Source: Chara braunii (Eukaryota; Streptophyta; Charophyceae; Charales; Characeae). From it: 32,350 nucleotides of DNA. The DNA lies in assembly GCA_003427395.1 (NCBI GenBank), contig BFEA01000287.1:1586858-1619207 (forward strand), read 5' to 3'. The position numbers and the translations under genes were made by a program. This document shows positions 22,465-32,350 of the stretch, piece after piece. The notes beneath the pieces are model-generated. The model saw nothing but the letters and a program-made list of their open reading frames with translations, did no database searches and was not told where the DNA came from. Numbering within the stretch: position 1 is the first letter of the stretch; each line of letters begins with the position of its first letter.

Positions 22465-23020
22465 CACAGAGGCCAGACTCACAACTCTTCTATTTGAGGA
22501 GTTGTTGCTCACCCAACTTCGGGACTAGGCGACCCCAATCCGCCTCTCCTAGCCAGACGATCGTTGCCCCGCCATCTAACCGGCTGGAGCTTTGCCCGAT
22601 AGGTCTGATGAGCCACCCCTTTAGCCGCAAATCCGGCTCTGGGCTACGAACAAAGTCAAATCTCGTGACCCATAAAAAATAGGCCTCTTATTCCTGCCGC
22701 ACCGCTACCATTCATTTTAAGCCTACCTAGGCCTTGAATCACGCGGCTTAGCAGTCGGCGCCATTATTTTGATAGAATAGGTTTGGCTTTAGCATTCCCA
22801 TGTCCGCATGCCTCTGCAAGCCTGCTAGAAATTGTCGACCACCGCCATTACTTTCGGACGACGCAAGCGTCAGAACTAAAGTTCAGAAAAGTTTCAGTCT
22901 CTTGGTCACAGGTTAGTCTGAATGAACTTTTGACAACCGTCAGTCTCATCAAATCCTTAAATTCAATAAAAAAAAGTCGGACAGGATCCGGCGTTTAAAA
23001 TGCTCGACAAATACCCTTGT

Positions 23021-23296
23021 TAGCTAGGCTACCAAAGTGGTCCGGGATGACTTGTCCGGCCGGGCCAAAAAAAATGAAATAAACAAATTATTTTGAAATT
23101 ATTTTTTATTATAAATTGGGTGAAGAATTTCGATATAACCCTGGGGCAAAAGTTGTGCAGTTTATTTTTTTGCATAACATAGATTTTCTTTCAAAAATTT
23201 TGAATTTTATTTTTTTCTTTTTTTGCTGGGACTTTCCCTAGTCCTTGCACAGACTGGCCACCCGGGACCCAGGCGGCCTGACTGGTAGCCTAGCTA
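23021..23296. mobile_element. MITE-like element inserted in the tail of R copy B
   Basis: TAGCTAGGCTACCA (23021-23034) and TGGTAGCCTAGCTA (23283-23296) are perfect 14 bp inverted ends. Inside them lie GC-rich subterminal parts (GTCCGGCCGGGCC on the left, GGCCACCCGGGACC on the right) and an A/T-rich core with no open frame. The target duplication is unclear: TTA on both sides is possible, as in PIF/Harbinger elements. Copy C is uninterrupted at the matching place (near 7205-7230), which supports insertion after the copies separated. Confidence 0.75.
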
Positions 23297-23492
23297 GTTA
23301 GTATATTTGCCCCGACCCCACATATTTGTTGCCGTGGTCAGTGTGGCCGCTCGACAACCTTGAACTTAGTGATCAAAAAGTTTGTCTTATAGTGTCACGC
23401 TAAAGTATTATCACTCCTTACTTTGGACTGACTCTGCCATGGTAGGCAATGCCGTTGTTGTGTTAACTGTAAAAACATGACCAAATACCCTT

Positions 23493-23530
23493 GTCAGACC
23501 AAACACCCTTCTAAGGGTATTTGGTCTGAC
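23493..23530. repeat. near-perfect 18 bp palindrome
   Basis: GTCAGACCAAACACCCTT is followed, after two bases, by AAGGGTATTTGGTCTGAC; only one position fails to pair by Watson-Crick rules. A further copy of ACCAAATACCCTTG precedes it at 23480. Confidence 0.9.
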
Positions 23531-23534
23531 AACG

Positions 23535-23870
23535 CGGTTAGACAGGTCGTCCTAGTTGACTGGCGTAGGATCGAGCTCCAAAGATTAACACATGAAGCGT
23601 CAATTTGCGCATGGGTTTGATTCATGAGTTAACCGGGTGTAACCCCTATGATACAGTGAACGAGAAACACCCTCTTCTGATCCACCTCTGCGACTGCACT
23701 CAAAACCTCTCGTTTGTGGATCAATAACTCAATGGGGATACGCCCATCAAGGGAGGTGACGAATCCCACGGGTGAAGGTAAGTTATACCTAGCATGACCC
23801 TATTCTGTAATAGGGGTTCGTGAGAGGTATGGCTGACACACTTAGCCGGAGCGACCATGGTCCTACATCG
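23535..23870 (+). repeat. M module, copy 4
   Basis: GTCCTAGTTGACTGGCGTA, GAACGAGAAACACCCTC-like text, CCACCTCTGCGACTGC, an A-box-like stretch ATAACTCAATGGGGATACGCC, the B-box-like GGTGACGAATCCC 30-odd bases downstream, a hairpin at 23785-23830 and GCTGACACACTTAGCCGGAGC follow the order of the other modules. It faces the opposite way from module 3 at the other end of R copy B. Confidence 0.8.
23785..23830 (+). other. conserved hairpin of M module 4
   Basis: ATACCT pairs with AGGTAT, CATG with CGTG, and ACCCTATT with AATAGGGGT (one bulge) around a CTGT loop. The stem bases differ from module 2 at several paired positions. Confidence 0.75.
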
Positions 23871-25149
23871 AACTGTCAAAATCCAGAGTGACGCAACTGG
23901 GACGGTCCCCGTCTGAGACTGATGCGCTCAACAACGTTGTTAGCAGGGTATTTTTTTAGGGGCAGCGATTGGTCCCTGGTAGCTATCCCCTCCTCCCCCC
24001 CCCAAAAAAAAAAAAAAACGAAACAAGGGGCCCAAGTCTTATCTGAAATGGCGCGCGGCTTAGATAAAAAGGTGTGGAGAATGCGTTTTAATCTGGACGC
24101 ATTCAGCGTCCGATAAAGAATGATATATGTCGGTTGCGTGGCATTGTAGAAGCAAATACCCTTGTACACTTGAAGGGTATTCGCTCATGCTAATGTTGGT
24201 CACGTGAGAAACACATGCGACATTAGCTGAGGCAGTGTGGCGTTTTTTTGGCGCAATTTGCACTCGAGCCGCTAGACCCAGTACGGTCAAGGTGAGTAAA
24301 GCTAGGTCCAAGAATTTGTGTAGGACATTATTGTGACACATGAGAGGTGACCGGATTGTCATCCACCGTTTGGATCAACAGGACGATCCACTTGAACAAT
24401 TCCGCACAATGATCTGAGTCGCCGTGCCCATAAGTTCTTTATTTATTTTTTATTTTTTATTTTACCACATTTTTATTACATTTTATTCTCGTTGTACCTT
24501 ACTTGTTCTTATGGTCGGCCAGATCCAATTAGTGGAACCGTTGCCCATGAACTGATTGGTTGAAGTTGCCCGCAAGTCGAGTTTGATCGTGCACCAAAGG
24601 TGCGGCTTCTTTGGGAAACATTTGGTCGGACCAAAGAAGGGCAACCTCGTTTCTAATTCGCGGCGCATTGTGTGGCTCAGGCGGGGCCTTGACTTGGGTT
24701 CGGCAATGTCGGATCGGGTAAGATTCAACGTGTGAGTGAGACATGATTTGAAACTTACTGAGTCAGACTGCGCGGACGGGGCACTGTGCGCGAGGGGAAA
24801 ATGACCATAGGTGTAGTGGGTGATATGCCCGATGGCCAAGGTGCAACTTTCGGGTATCGTGCATGCGATGTTGAAGGGCAATAGCCGTCGGCCTAACCCG
24901 TGGGCTTGGATTGGCCAAGGCTTAGCCTTAGTTTAGGTTGTTAGGCTTAGGTCGTACCAAGGTGCTGCTTATCTTAAGTTTTGTGTCCGCTGGACTCAAA
25001 CATGAGCCTAGCTGAATTGGTAACATACTTGACTACTATGCAACAAATTATGAAATTGGGGCCAATGGGCAGTAGCGAAGCGGAGGAGCGTTGTTGAAGG
25101 AACTGGAAGGTTGAGGGTCCCATGGGGCTATCTCTTTTGTTTTTTTTTT
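23871..25149. other. no gene recognised; one short palindrome
   Basis: AGCAAATACCCTT (24151-24163) is mirrored by AAGGGTATTCGCT (24173-24185) with one mismatch. Minus frames at 24483-24881 (132 codons) and 24529-24744 overlap in different phases; neither has a domain I know, and the plus strand here also has long broken frames. Confidence 0.45.
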
Positions 25150-25562
25150 CGGTCTTAATCGTCGGACTGACCATTGAACAATAATTTCGTCAAAACGAAC
25201 ATTTTTTATTATTTGAACGAAATTGAAACCAACTAATTTGGCAAGAATCCGCCCGAACCAAGACAAAATTTGACGAAATCGAGGGTCCGACATTCTTAAA
25301 ATGTCGGATCCTCATTATGTATTTTGACCTAGTTGAAGTCCAGGGGGGGCAAAGTCTTACGAACACTATATCTCCTGGACGTATCTAAACTTTGTTGAAG
25401 TCCAGGGGGTCCGGCGTTTTAAGAACACTGAGCCCTCAATTTCAACAAATTTTCAACATGGCTCAAGCGGATTTTTGCCAAATTGGTCGGTTTTAATTTC
25501 ATTCAAAAAATACAAAATGTCCGTTTTAACAAAATTGTTGCTGTTCGAATCAAGAAAGACCG
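25150..25562. mobile_element. fold-back (long inverted repeat) element
   Basis: 25150-25310 and 25413-25562 are imperfect mirror images. Among the matches are GGTCTT/AAGACC at the tips, GTCAAAACGAACATTTT against AAAATGTCCGTTTTAAC, GAACGAAATTGAAACCAACT against its counterpart near 25485-25505, and a TTGGCAAGAATCCGC / GCGGATTTTTGCCAA pair. The centre carries two direct copies of TTGAAGTCCAGGGGG. Arms of about 150 bases with no coding capacity fit a fold-back or MITE-type DNA element. I could not fix a target duplication. Confidence 0.8.
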
Positions 25563-26185
25563 AGGTTTTGTTTTTCTTTTCTTTTCTTTCTGTCTAGGAT
25601 TGGCGTGGAACTGGTAGTACGGGTCATTTCCGAACTCGGTCCGACACTTAAAAGATTCATGAGGTCCGAGAACTGGAGGTTTTTTCAACGACTGAGTCTT
25701 TGTCGTACCGCAAGGTGTGTGTATTGAGCGAGTTGAATGAGAAAGTTAACGATGGTATCGTTAAGGTGGACTTCAAAAGTGAGGAGAACGAGGAAGGGCG
25801 AAAAAAAAGGGGAAAGAAAAAGTAGAAAGAAAAAGGGCGTCAACAGATAGAGAAGGTATGAGATCTGACCATGTACCTTCATATATATTAGTGCAGCCTC
25901 ATTTTCACTTTGCACACTTGGTGAGTTGTGAAGTGCGGTCCCTGTTGTGGTCATCACCGTTTCGCTCCCCTCTATGTTTGTTGTCATTATGTTCTTCCCC
26001 GTGGGACTTGTCATTGAGATGTCTGTTACGACAATGCTGCTCGAGGTTGGCTTGTTGATTTCTTCATTCATCGAGGCCATCTTGCTATGCCTTGTTCTTG
26101 CGATGGAGAAAAATAATGCCATGTGGAAAAAGATAGGAGATATGCCTACCTCGCAGCGCAACGCTCCTCCTTGCGAGTACAACAC
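25563..26185. other. unresolved coding-like stretch, both strands open
   Basis: On the plus strand, a frame open to 25727 and another open from 25652 to 25825 read as ordinary soluble protein (for example SELNEKVNDGIVKVDFKSEE, ending in a Lys/Arg-rich tail), preceded by a polypyrimidine tract and TCTAG at about 25575-25597, like a 3' splice site. On the minus strand a 166-codon frame (25685-26185) covers the same bases, with a Ser/Thr-rich part and a hydrophobic part that reflects the plus-strand purine tract at 25795-25848. I recognise no family on either strand. One may be a decayed exon or retroelement fragment. Confidence 0.25.
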
Positions 26186-27190
26186 GATTGTTCTTGCTAT
26201 TAAAGTGGATACAAACTTGATCGAGGAACCAACCGAAGTACGTTGGGGGCAATGTCATGCTCATCGACCCGAGTGCACATCTGAATGGTATCGCGTCGTC
26301 GAGCGGCTCAAGCCTATCACCGCATGTTACTTTTTAAAAACCAGCTATTGACTAGCAGAGGAAATCACGGAAAACCTAAGTTGCAACTATATATAGACCG
26401 ACGTTTGAGATTGGATTCGCAAGAGCTCTCTACAATCGACAAGAGGCAGTCATCGAAAGGTTAATAATAACCACGACAAAGAGGCTTACATGTGATGCAA
26501 CAATCTATCAGCCGCATTGAAATCAAAGAGTTTAAGTGATTAACATAAATTTGTGCATGTAACCATCGATGTAGCGCAGATAGCTTGACGAACTTTTGTG
26601 TATGCAGTGTACTTCGCCAACACTTGGGAGACATAGACAATGATCTATGATCGTAACAGTAATCCGTATGGTTTGATCCGTTGTGCGAAGACCGAAAAAA
26701 AAACTCGATATTTTTTTCTTGAGTACCGTGTTTCGAAGTCGGACGAGGAAAGATTGTTCACATGATAAAAATAATGGGGTCATTGCAAACCCTCTATGAG
26801 AAAGCAGTAACCAGTTCGGGTTAAGGGATTGATCTTGGTCTGTTTTTGCTACCGAGAGAAGTTTAATCAAATTTACATTGGATTAGAGTCAGAGTTCCAC
26901 GGGTACATTGAAACCTTGTTGAACCGGCTTTGCGTTTGACAACCTGGTATAAAAGTATTTGGAGACGTTGATTGGAAACTGTTGGAATAATCAACCGCTT
27001 GATCAACCAAGGGAATAATGAAAACAACCCAGCTAGGTCGACACATGGTTTAGGGAGAACTGACCTTTTATGGATTTGATTCACCCTAACAATAATAAGT
27101 TCTGCGTAGCGTCTTAATGAGACGTCAAAGTATGACCGCTGTGTCATTTTATCTTGCTTGAAAGGGCATTGCGCGCACGCAATACGCTTA
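26186..27190. other. no gene recognised
   Basis: Minus frames of 111-112 codons at 26532-26870 and 26863-27198 show no domain. If the primer-site-like motif at 27203 is real, the bases just left of it would be an LTR, but I find no second copy of them in the window. Confidence 0.4.
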
Positions 27191-27202
27191 AAATTCAAAT
27201 TT

Positions 27203-27214
27203 TGGTATCAGCGC
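27203..27214 (+). other. possible LTR-retrotransposon primer binding site
   Basis: TGGTATCAGCGC differs at one of twelve positions from TGGTATCAGAGC, the usual site complementary to the 3' end of initiator Met tRNA. It stands alone: no LTR pair, gag or pol could be tied to it. Confidence 0.3.
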
Positions 27215-30200
27215 ATAAGAAAACAAGCTATAAAAGTAACCTCGATGTTTACGTCTAGTACACGGATGGTGCAAATTCTTGTGGGAGGATAATTTGGGGA
27301 GAAACATGAAGAAGAGAGCAGGAGAACTTGAAGCTGGAAACAAGAGAAGGGAAGGAGTACCAATATGATTATATGTGTGAAGACGTTGGTGAGGTCGGAC
27401 GACTTTATCAGTCACCGTAGTCTGTGATGTAATGAAGAATTATCAAGAAAAATCAAGAAGAGGTTCAGTCTTTTGATGAGTCAGTGAGGTTCGGATAAAG
27501 CAGTCTGCCATAATATTTTTTCCATTATGATTTTTTTCTTCTAAATCTCTCTGTTATTGCACAGTTCTCTATGTACTAGGTATGTATATCTTATTATTTA
27601 TTTTATTTAATATACTTGTAGATGATTTTCTTTGTTGCATTTTACCTTATTCTGTTTTTTATTAATAATAAAATTGGGATTGATTATAACTAAATGTCAT
27701 CTGCTTCGGTTGTAATCACGGGAGAGGGCACTCAACAGAAACTAGAAACACAAAATTGAAGTATGGACGTTAAAGAGAAGGAAAAAATAAAATAAAAAAA
27801 AGAAGGACAAAGAGAAGAGAGAGAGTATGTAACGAGTTACTTGCTGAAGTTTATTATCATATGGTTGACTAATTCCGAATAGTTGAAGTGACCATCCTAG
27901 TAACTTTCGTATGGTTGGTTGTCGCCAACTGCGAGGGTTTTACTTTCGGTATTGTATTTTCTTATTAATCGGGTTGAGATCACAGTCAGATAAGTTATAT
28001 ACATTTCTGAACTCGGATAAAATTTTGGCCGGATACTTTAGGATGAAGGGGGGGAATACATGAAACCATTTAATTATTGTTATTATTAACATCATTAATA
28101 TCTATCCCCCTCTTAACTTTCATCTCTCGGCTTTCATTTATATTTCATCAAGGATGCTCTCACATTTGGATATATCCGAGATTTACCAAATAGCAGTCTA
28201 GCTACCCTGTTACCCTACTTCTTGATAGTCGAGGTTGTTTTGGCAAAATCTTAGATAATAAGGAGGATAGTAGTAAGTTATAGTCGCAGATTAGGACGGT
28301 CGGCAAGACGCACCAATAAAAATCATTCGCAACAATCAAAGAACACTAATAATGAGTTGAAGCAACATACATTTGCAACAAATTTTAATTACAGCAGTAG
28401 CAATAACAAGAGCAGCAACACACCCACAAACCACAACACCAAACATCAGAAACAAAGTACAACACTCAACAACAATTAGTAGAGCCAAAAAAACAGTGTT
28501 GTGGTCGCATTATAAAAAGTTTCAACGTAACCCTTACAATGTTGTTGTGTTATATGTGGTTGTTACTATGAAGGATTCAATTTATTTAGTTCATATATTT
28601 TACTTGGGTTATAATGACGATAAATTATGATGAGAGAAATGTTCTTAAAAATAGACATGCGTCATTATAAGCAAGCCCCGGATGTTACCTCCAATTGTTA
28701 GTGGTAGTCTAAGGTTGTGGTATTGTTGCGGAGAGATTGTTGTTGTTTGTAAGTATAGTTAATGAAAGTTACTACTGTGATTACTGTGGTCAATGACAAC
28801 CATTATCATATGACCTTTAAGCCACTAGGTTCATATATGTTGACAACTTGAATGAGGAGACTAATGGTCCCTCTTTGGTTTTACTACAACGATATTGTCG
28901 AAATTCAAGAAGTGATATTGTATTGGGACTACTGATTTTTTGGTTGACCTGATCGGAACAACAGTGGCAGCGGTAATGATCTACGTTGGTAAAAGGTACC
29001 TAAACTAGTTATCGTTACGTTGAATAGTGTGGTGTGGTGTCGACCAAGTGTGTAGTGCGGTTGACCAAGAGTGGGTAGTGGTGAAAACAACGTACGATAA
29101 CTACTTATTTGGAGGAGGAAGAATCGTTGATCATCTACGTTGTTGTTTGGTGGGAAACCTGGTGCGGGTAAAGGTGAGACCCAATATCAAGGTCTTCAAC
29201 TGGTTTATTATCGTAGGTTGGTACTCACCTCAATATTTATAAGGGCGAGGTGTTTGGTTAAACCTCACTCGGATCAAATGGTGTTACTGTTTTATCAAAT
29301 GAGACTTCAGGCTTCTCATTAATAATTAGAGTCTGAAAAAAAATTTAAGAGTTGAAGACGTCAAGATCACTCTATTTGTGAGACTATTTTCGGAGGGACT
29401 TGCAATTATGAGTTTATCAAAGACAACATGTTTGCTTTTATCTTATGATAATAAGTAGCCTCACTTACTCTTGATACTCACACTTTACGTCAACTCTCCA
29501 TGAAATGATATTTTTGTTTTCGAGTAATCGTCTAAATGGTCTGTATTTGGTCGAAAATGAGTCCTTAAATGACTAAATCGGGTCGGATCGAATGCCTAAG
29601 TAAAAAAAAAACACCCGAGTGTGTGGGGTTTGAGAGTGTAAAAGTGACATCAGTGAATGCTCATATAGGGATGACCTATTAGGATTGCTTGCACGTTTTG
29701 CAAGTTTGTAAATGACACATTATGCATAATTAATTGAAATGACACATTGTGATAAACTTGAAACTATATGAACTTTCACTCGGACGTTTTTCGACAATGT
29801 ATTGTTTCTACATATTTGGTTTGAATTACAATTTGATCCTTCCCCTGAATAACGATTTGTATATTTGAAAAAAAACAATGGTAGAGTGAAAATAACGTGA
29901 AAGTTATAGAGTGAAGTGAGTGGTCTTGTCACTAAGTATGAGAATAAAGTGAGTTTGACTACGAGTGGTGCACATACGCTAACTCTGTTGTTTTTTATAG
30001 TCTGAGGGTTCTTGCCGGAGACATCGTGAATAAGGTTTAGTATGGTCGTTGCAGGCCGATGCGCCGTATCAATAGAAGGGGTTGTGTTGCGGTTAGCCTT
30101 TGGAATATATCAAAGCAACACCGGAAAACCACTAAGATGTGTTAACAAAAGTTGAGGAATCGGTTGGTACCCCGACTTGCTTTAATGATCACAGTTCACC

Positions 30201-30689
30201 GATAATCTTTGATGCTACTGTTGTTAAAACAGGTAAGCATGGAGGGGGGGGGTGAACCGTGCTAGTGAACACAAATTATAACGTCATGACGCTTATGCTC
30301 TATGAGAGATACCGACATCTAAATTGTGCAAATGACTGGAGGGACTTTTGTGCTTATGATCTGGGCAGGTGATGAAATCCAGATGGAAGCAGGAGATAAT
30401 GTCAACTACTACGAGCAAGGTCTACTTATAGGGGTCTTAAAGATGCATAAAACTAATAAAATGAACTCGTTCTATGCTCACCTACGAAGACATAAGAATG
30501 ATAAATATGTCAATTGTCTAAATGATAACTTGCTACTAATATGGTTGCTCAGGTGATGAAGAAAGAGATGCCCTATCATGCGCACACTTTTCTTTGGAAG
30601 ATTAATATTATGAAAGAACGTATCACATTTTCCATAAGTTGTCATTTTGCCTAGACTTCTAACTTACCTGTGCCTGAGTCCGTTCTCTG
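27215..30689. other. AT-rich region with no recognisable gene
   Basis: Purine-rich low complexity lies at 27778-27830, and CAACA-rich text at 28365-28480 is faced by GTTGTTG-rich text around 28700-28755. The frame at 29140-29322 begins with a glycine-rich GGKPGAGKGETQ, superficially like a P-loop, but is only 60 codons long. Nothing else stands out. Confidence 0.45.
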
Positions 30690-31055
30690 AGGCTTTTGGC
30701 AAGCAGCCAAATTCTCTGGCAACGGTACCACCTGTCGAGCGCGTCGGCCCTGGGCACTCCGGCGAGCTAGGGACCCTCAAGCCGGACGCCATAACTATAC
30801 CTCTCATAACTTTCTATGACAGGACAGGGTTTTGCGAGGTACAACATACCTTTACCCAAAGGGTTGTTGCCCCCCATGGGTAGGCATATCCCTGCTGAGC
30901 TACCAGTCCATTATATGAAAGTTTTTACATGCAATAGCAGAGGTGGACCAGCCGAGGGCGTTTTCTCATTTTGCTGTAGAGTAGGGGGCACGCGAGGTAG
31001 AACGCCTAAGATTGACCCATATGAGGCGCTGATCGGCGTTCTATAAGGCTATCTT
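30690..31055 (-). repeat. M module, copy 5 (inverted)
   Basis: On the minus strand it carries GGCGCTGATC-type text, CCCTCGGCTGGTCCACCTCTGC, a very good A-box TAGCTCAGCAGG followed by GATATGCCTACCCATGGG (about 30880-30907), GGTAAAGGTATGTTGTACCTC and the hairpin at 30797-30840. Landmarks and spacing match the other four modules. Confidence 0.75.
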
Positions 31056-31619
31056 TGAAGTACTTTCTTGTCACCAAACCTACAAGGGGAATATGTGGGC
31101 AGATTGTTCTGATGCTGAGGAGTTGGGTAAGCCTACCTAAATTTCCTGTGATGTAAGCAATAATTGGGGTGAATCAGATATGAGCCATAATTTGGAATTA
31201 CATTATTATTGGATTATGACACAAAGCATTTCTCAATATATGCGTGTCATCCTTGCTCAGGGGCAATGCCAATCTTGTCTGTATGGTTCCAACTGTAACG
31301 GATGCCCCGGAGGAGATGGTGGGCCTCACTCCTGCTCACTACATGCACAAAAGACAAAAACTATGGCGGTGTATCTTTCCAAGTTCTAGCAGATGATTCA
31401 TTCTCTTTTTGCACATTTGGCGAGCAGTGGAGCGAGGCCCAATGACACAAACCTGAAGGCCGTCGCCCTTTTTTTCCCCAAAAAATAGGTAGGTAGTTAA
31501 ACCCTACAGTAGACTACCGGCCTACCGGCAGAGGAAGAGGTCAGGCTGGCGCGCTGTGTTTCGGAACCTCGGGACGCCACTTCCATTTATTTATTTTATT
31601 TTTTTTCGTTTTTCAATTG
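31056..31619. other. no gene recognised
   Basis: A 69-codon frame at 31180-31389 has no domain. ACCGGCCTACCGGCAG near 31517 is a small palindrome-like motif. Confidence 0.4.
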
Positions 31620-31639
31620 CGACTTGATTGCTTTGCGAA

Positions 31640-31960
31640 AGGCCACGTGTCTTGCCTCTTATTCGGAGACTGACTGGTTGGTGACAAGAGGCCACGTGTC
31701 TTGGCCGCGTGGCAACAACTTGGCCACGTGTCTTGGCCGCGTGGCGACCACTTGGCCACGTGTCTCGCTCTGCATTTGCAGCCTGACTGATCGCGCAGCC
31801 ACGTGTTCTGGCCACGTGTCGTGCTCTACTTCGCAGCCTGGCTGATCGGTGAAGTGTAATTGCGAAAGGCCAGTTGTCTAGATTTGCCCAGGCTACGTGG
31901 AACGGCTTGGGTCCCCGTGTCTTGCTCTCATTGGCAGCCTGACTGATTGGTGAAGAGTAA
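31640..31960. repeat. tandem repeat rich in CACGTG boxes
   Basis: CACGTG begins at 31644, 31693, 31725, 31757, 31800 and 31813, nearly always within GGCCACGTGTC. The core is a 32 bp unit (GGCCACGTGTCTTGGCCGCG and 12 more bases) present twice and a half. A second phrase, GCAGCCTGACTGAT.GGTGAAG, repeats at about 31780, 31835 and 31935. Such boxes bind bHLH or bZIP factors in fungi and plants; here they may be part of a retroelement promoter or simply a repeat. Confidence 0.85.
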
Positions 31961-32215
31961 TGGATTTCAAGTGGTTGCGGCACATTGATCAATATGTCGA
32001 TCCAACTGGATCGATAGACGATCAGGTGAGAGTGGCATGGCACCGTTTTTTTAAATTAATTTTTAAATTTTATTTGCCCGTCATTCCCCTGCCTTCATGT
32101 CTCCATCTCGGCGAGCTTTTTTTTAAATAAAAATTATATGTGATGGGGTGTGAACCGACAGTCTGTAGAGTTTTCCATCTGGTGTGGGTGAGTGATAGTC
32201 TACTTCGATTTTGGT

Positions 32216-32350
32216 TACGGTTTACCGGACAGTTCTGTTTGTGACGATATATATATATATATACGAAACAGTTTGTCACAGCCCCTCGTTTGTTGTCTTC
32301 TTCTCTCTCTCTGCCTACGGTTTACCGGGCAGTTCTGTTTGTGACGATAT
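32216..32350. repeat. 100 bp tandem repeat cut by the right edge
   Basis: TACGGTTTACCGG.CAGTTC begins at 32216 and again at 32316, exactly 100 bp later, and the 35 bases to the window end match apart from one substitution. An (AT)n run lies at 32246-32262. Confidence 0.85.

Larger units (their letters stand above)
18990..23020 (+). repeat. R-family repeat, copy B (longest copy)
   Basis: This is the reference copy. Its first 2.8 kb aligns with copy A and its last 1.3 kb with copy C, in unbroken order. It contains a 48 bp minisatellite, a T-rich stretch with splice-like signals, several CGAACGGGC hairpins, a long inverted repeat at 22372-22464 and a B-box-like GGTTTCGATTCC at 22401. The frame at 19834-20349 (171 codons) has stops in the aligned part of copy A, and the frame at 21920-22435 crosses poorly conserved A/T-rich text; neither is supported as a gene. 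No transposase, integrase or polymerase motif is visible, so the element is probably non-autonomous. Confidence 0.88.

Noticed and set aside
23700-23790. tRNA gene or classical SINE in the M module
   Set aside because: The A- and B-box-like motifs are suggestive, but homology extends about 180 bases upstream of the A-box in all copies, which a SINE would not show, and no cloverleaf forms.
28365-28755. CAACA-rich and GTTGTTG-rich stretches as a long inverted repeat
   Set aside because: Only low-complexity similarity; no arm of specific sequence could be matched.
29140-29322. P-loop-like GGKPGAGKG at the start of a short frame
   Set aside because: The frame is 60 codons long, lacks the rest of any kinase or ATPase fold, and the usual Ser/Thr after GK is Gly. 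A glycine-rich chance match is more likely.

Overview
This window reads as intergenic DNA from a large, repeat-rich eukaryotic genome. I find no intact protein gene. The longest open frame free of assembly gap is 171 codons. It lies inside a repeat, and its frame is broken in the second copy of that repeat. I see no rRNA, organellar insert, CRISPR array or bacterial-style operon. Signs of a eukaryote are a decayed retrotransposon gag-like frame, DNA transposons with inverted ends, Pol III-type A/B-box motifs inside repeats, splice-donor-like sites, microsatellites and long poly-A/T tracts. The gag pattern is of a kind common in fungal (especially basidiomycete) and oomycete Ty3-like elements. 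A large fungal genome is therefore my leading guess and a plant the main alternative; the sequence alone does not settle it.

Layout. 1-360 is a 42-43 bp tandem array. About 380-3430 is copy A (minus) of a long repeat, called here the R family. 4120-4690 is a second repeat, called here the M module, followed by a broken gag-like gene at 4866-5488. 6644-7045 is another 41-43 bp array. 7200-8520 is R copy C (minus). 8521-8830 and 8929-10069 are tandem repeats (about 120 bp, and 573 bp x2). 10796-12700 holds poly-A, a hairpin and a pyrimidine-rich degenerate repeat block. 14655-15000 is a second M module. 16236-17725 is a DNA transposon flanked by a 9 bp duplication and containing a 980 bp assembly gap. 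17800-18574 is an inverted M module with a 215 bp tandem duplication. 18990-23020 is R copy B (plus), the longest copy, with a small inverted-repeat element (23021-23296) in its tail and another M module at 23535-23870. 25150-25562 is a fold-back element. 26190-30690 is AT-rich with almost nothing recognisable. 30690-31055 is a fifth M module. 31640-31960 carries six CACGTG boxes. A 100 bp tandem repeat runs off the right edge.

How the parts relate. R copies A, B and C are colinear: B spans what A and C each cover in part. In both A and B the R body sits next to an M module in the same relative orientation, and B has M modules at both ends facing opposite ways. Together they may be one large (~6 kb) undescribed mobile element with long inverted ends, or nested remnants of an LTR retroelement whose LTR is M. 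The M module carries an A-box-like motif and a hairpin that is kept in five copies by different base pairs, which is the most interesting signal here.
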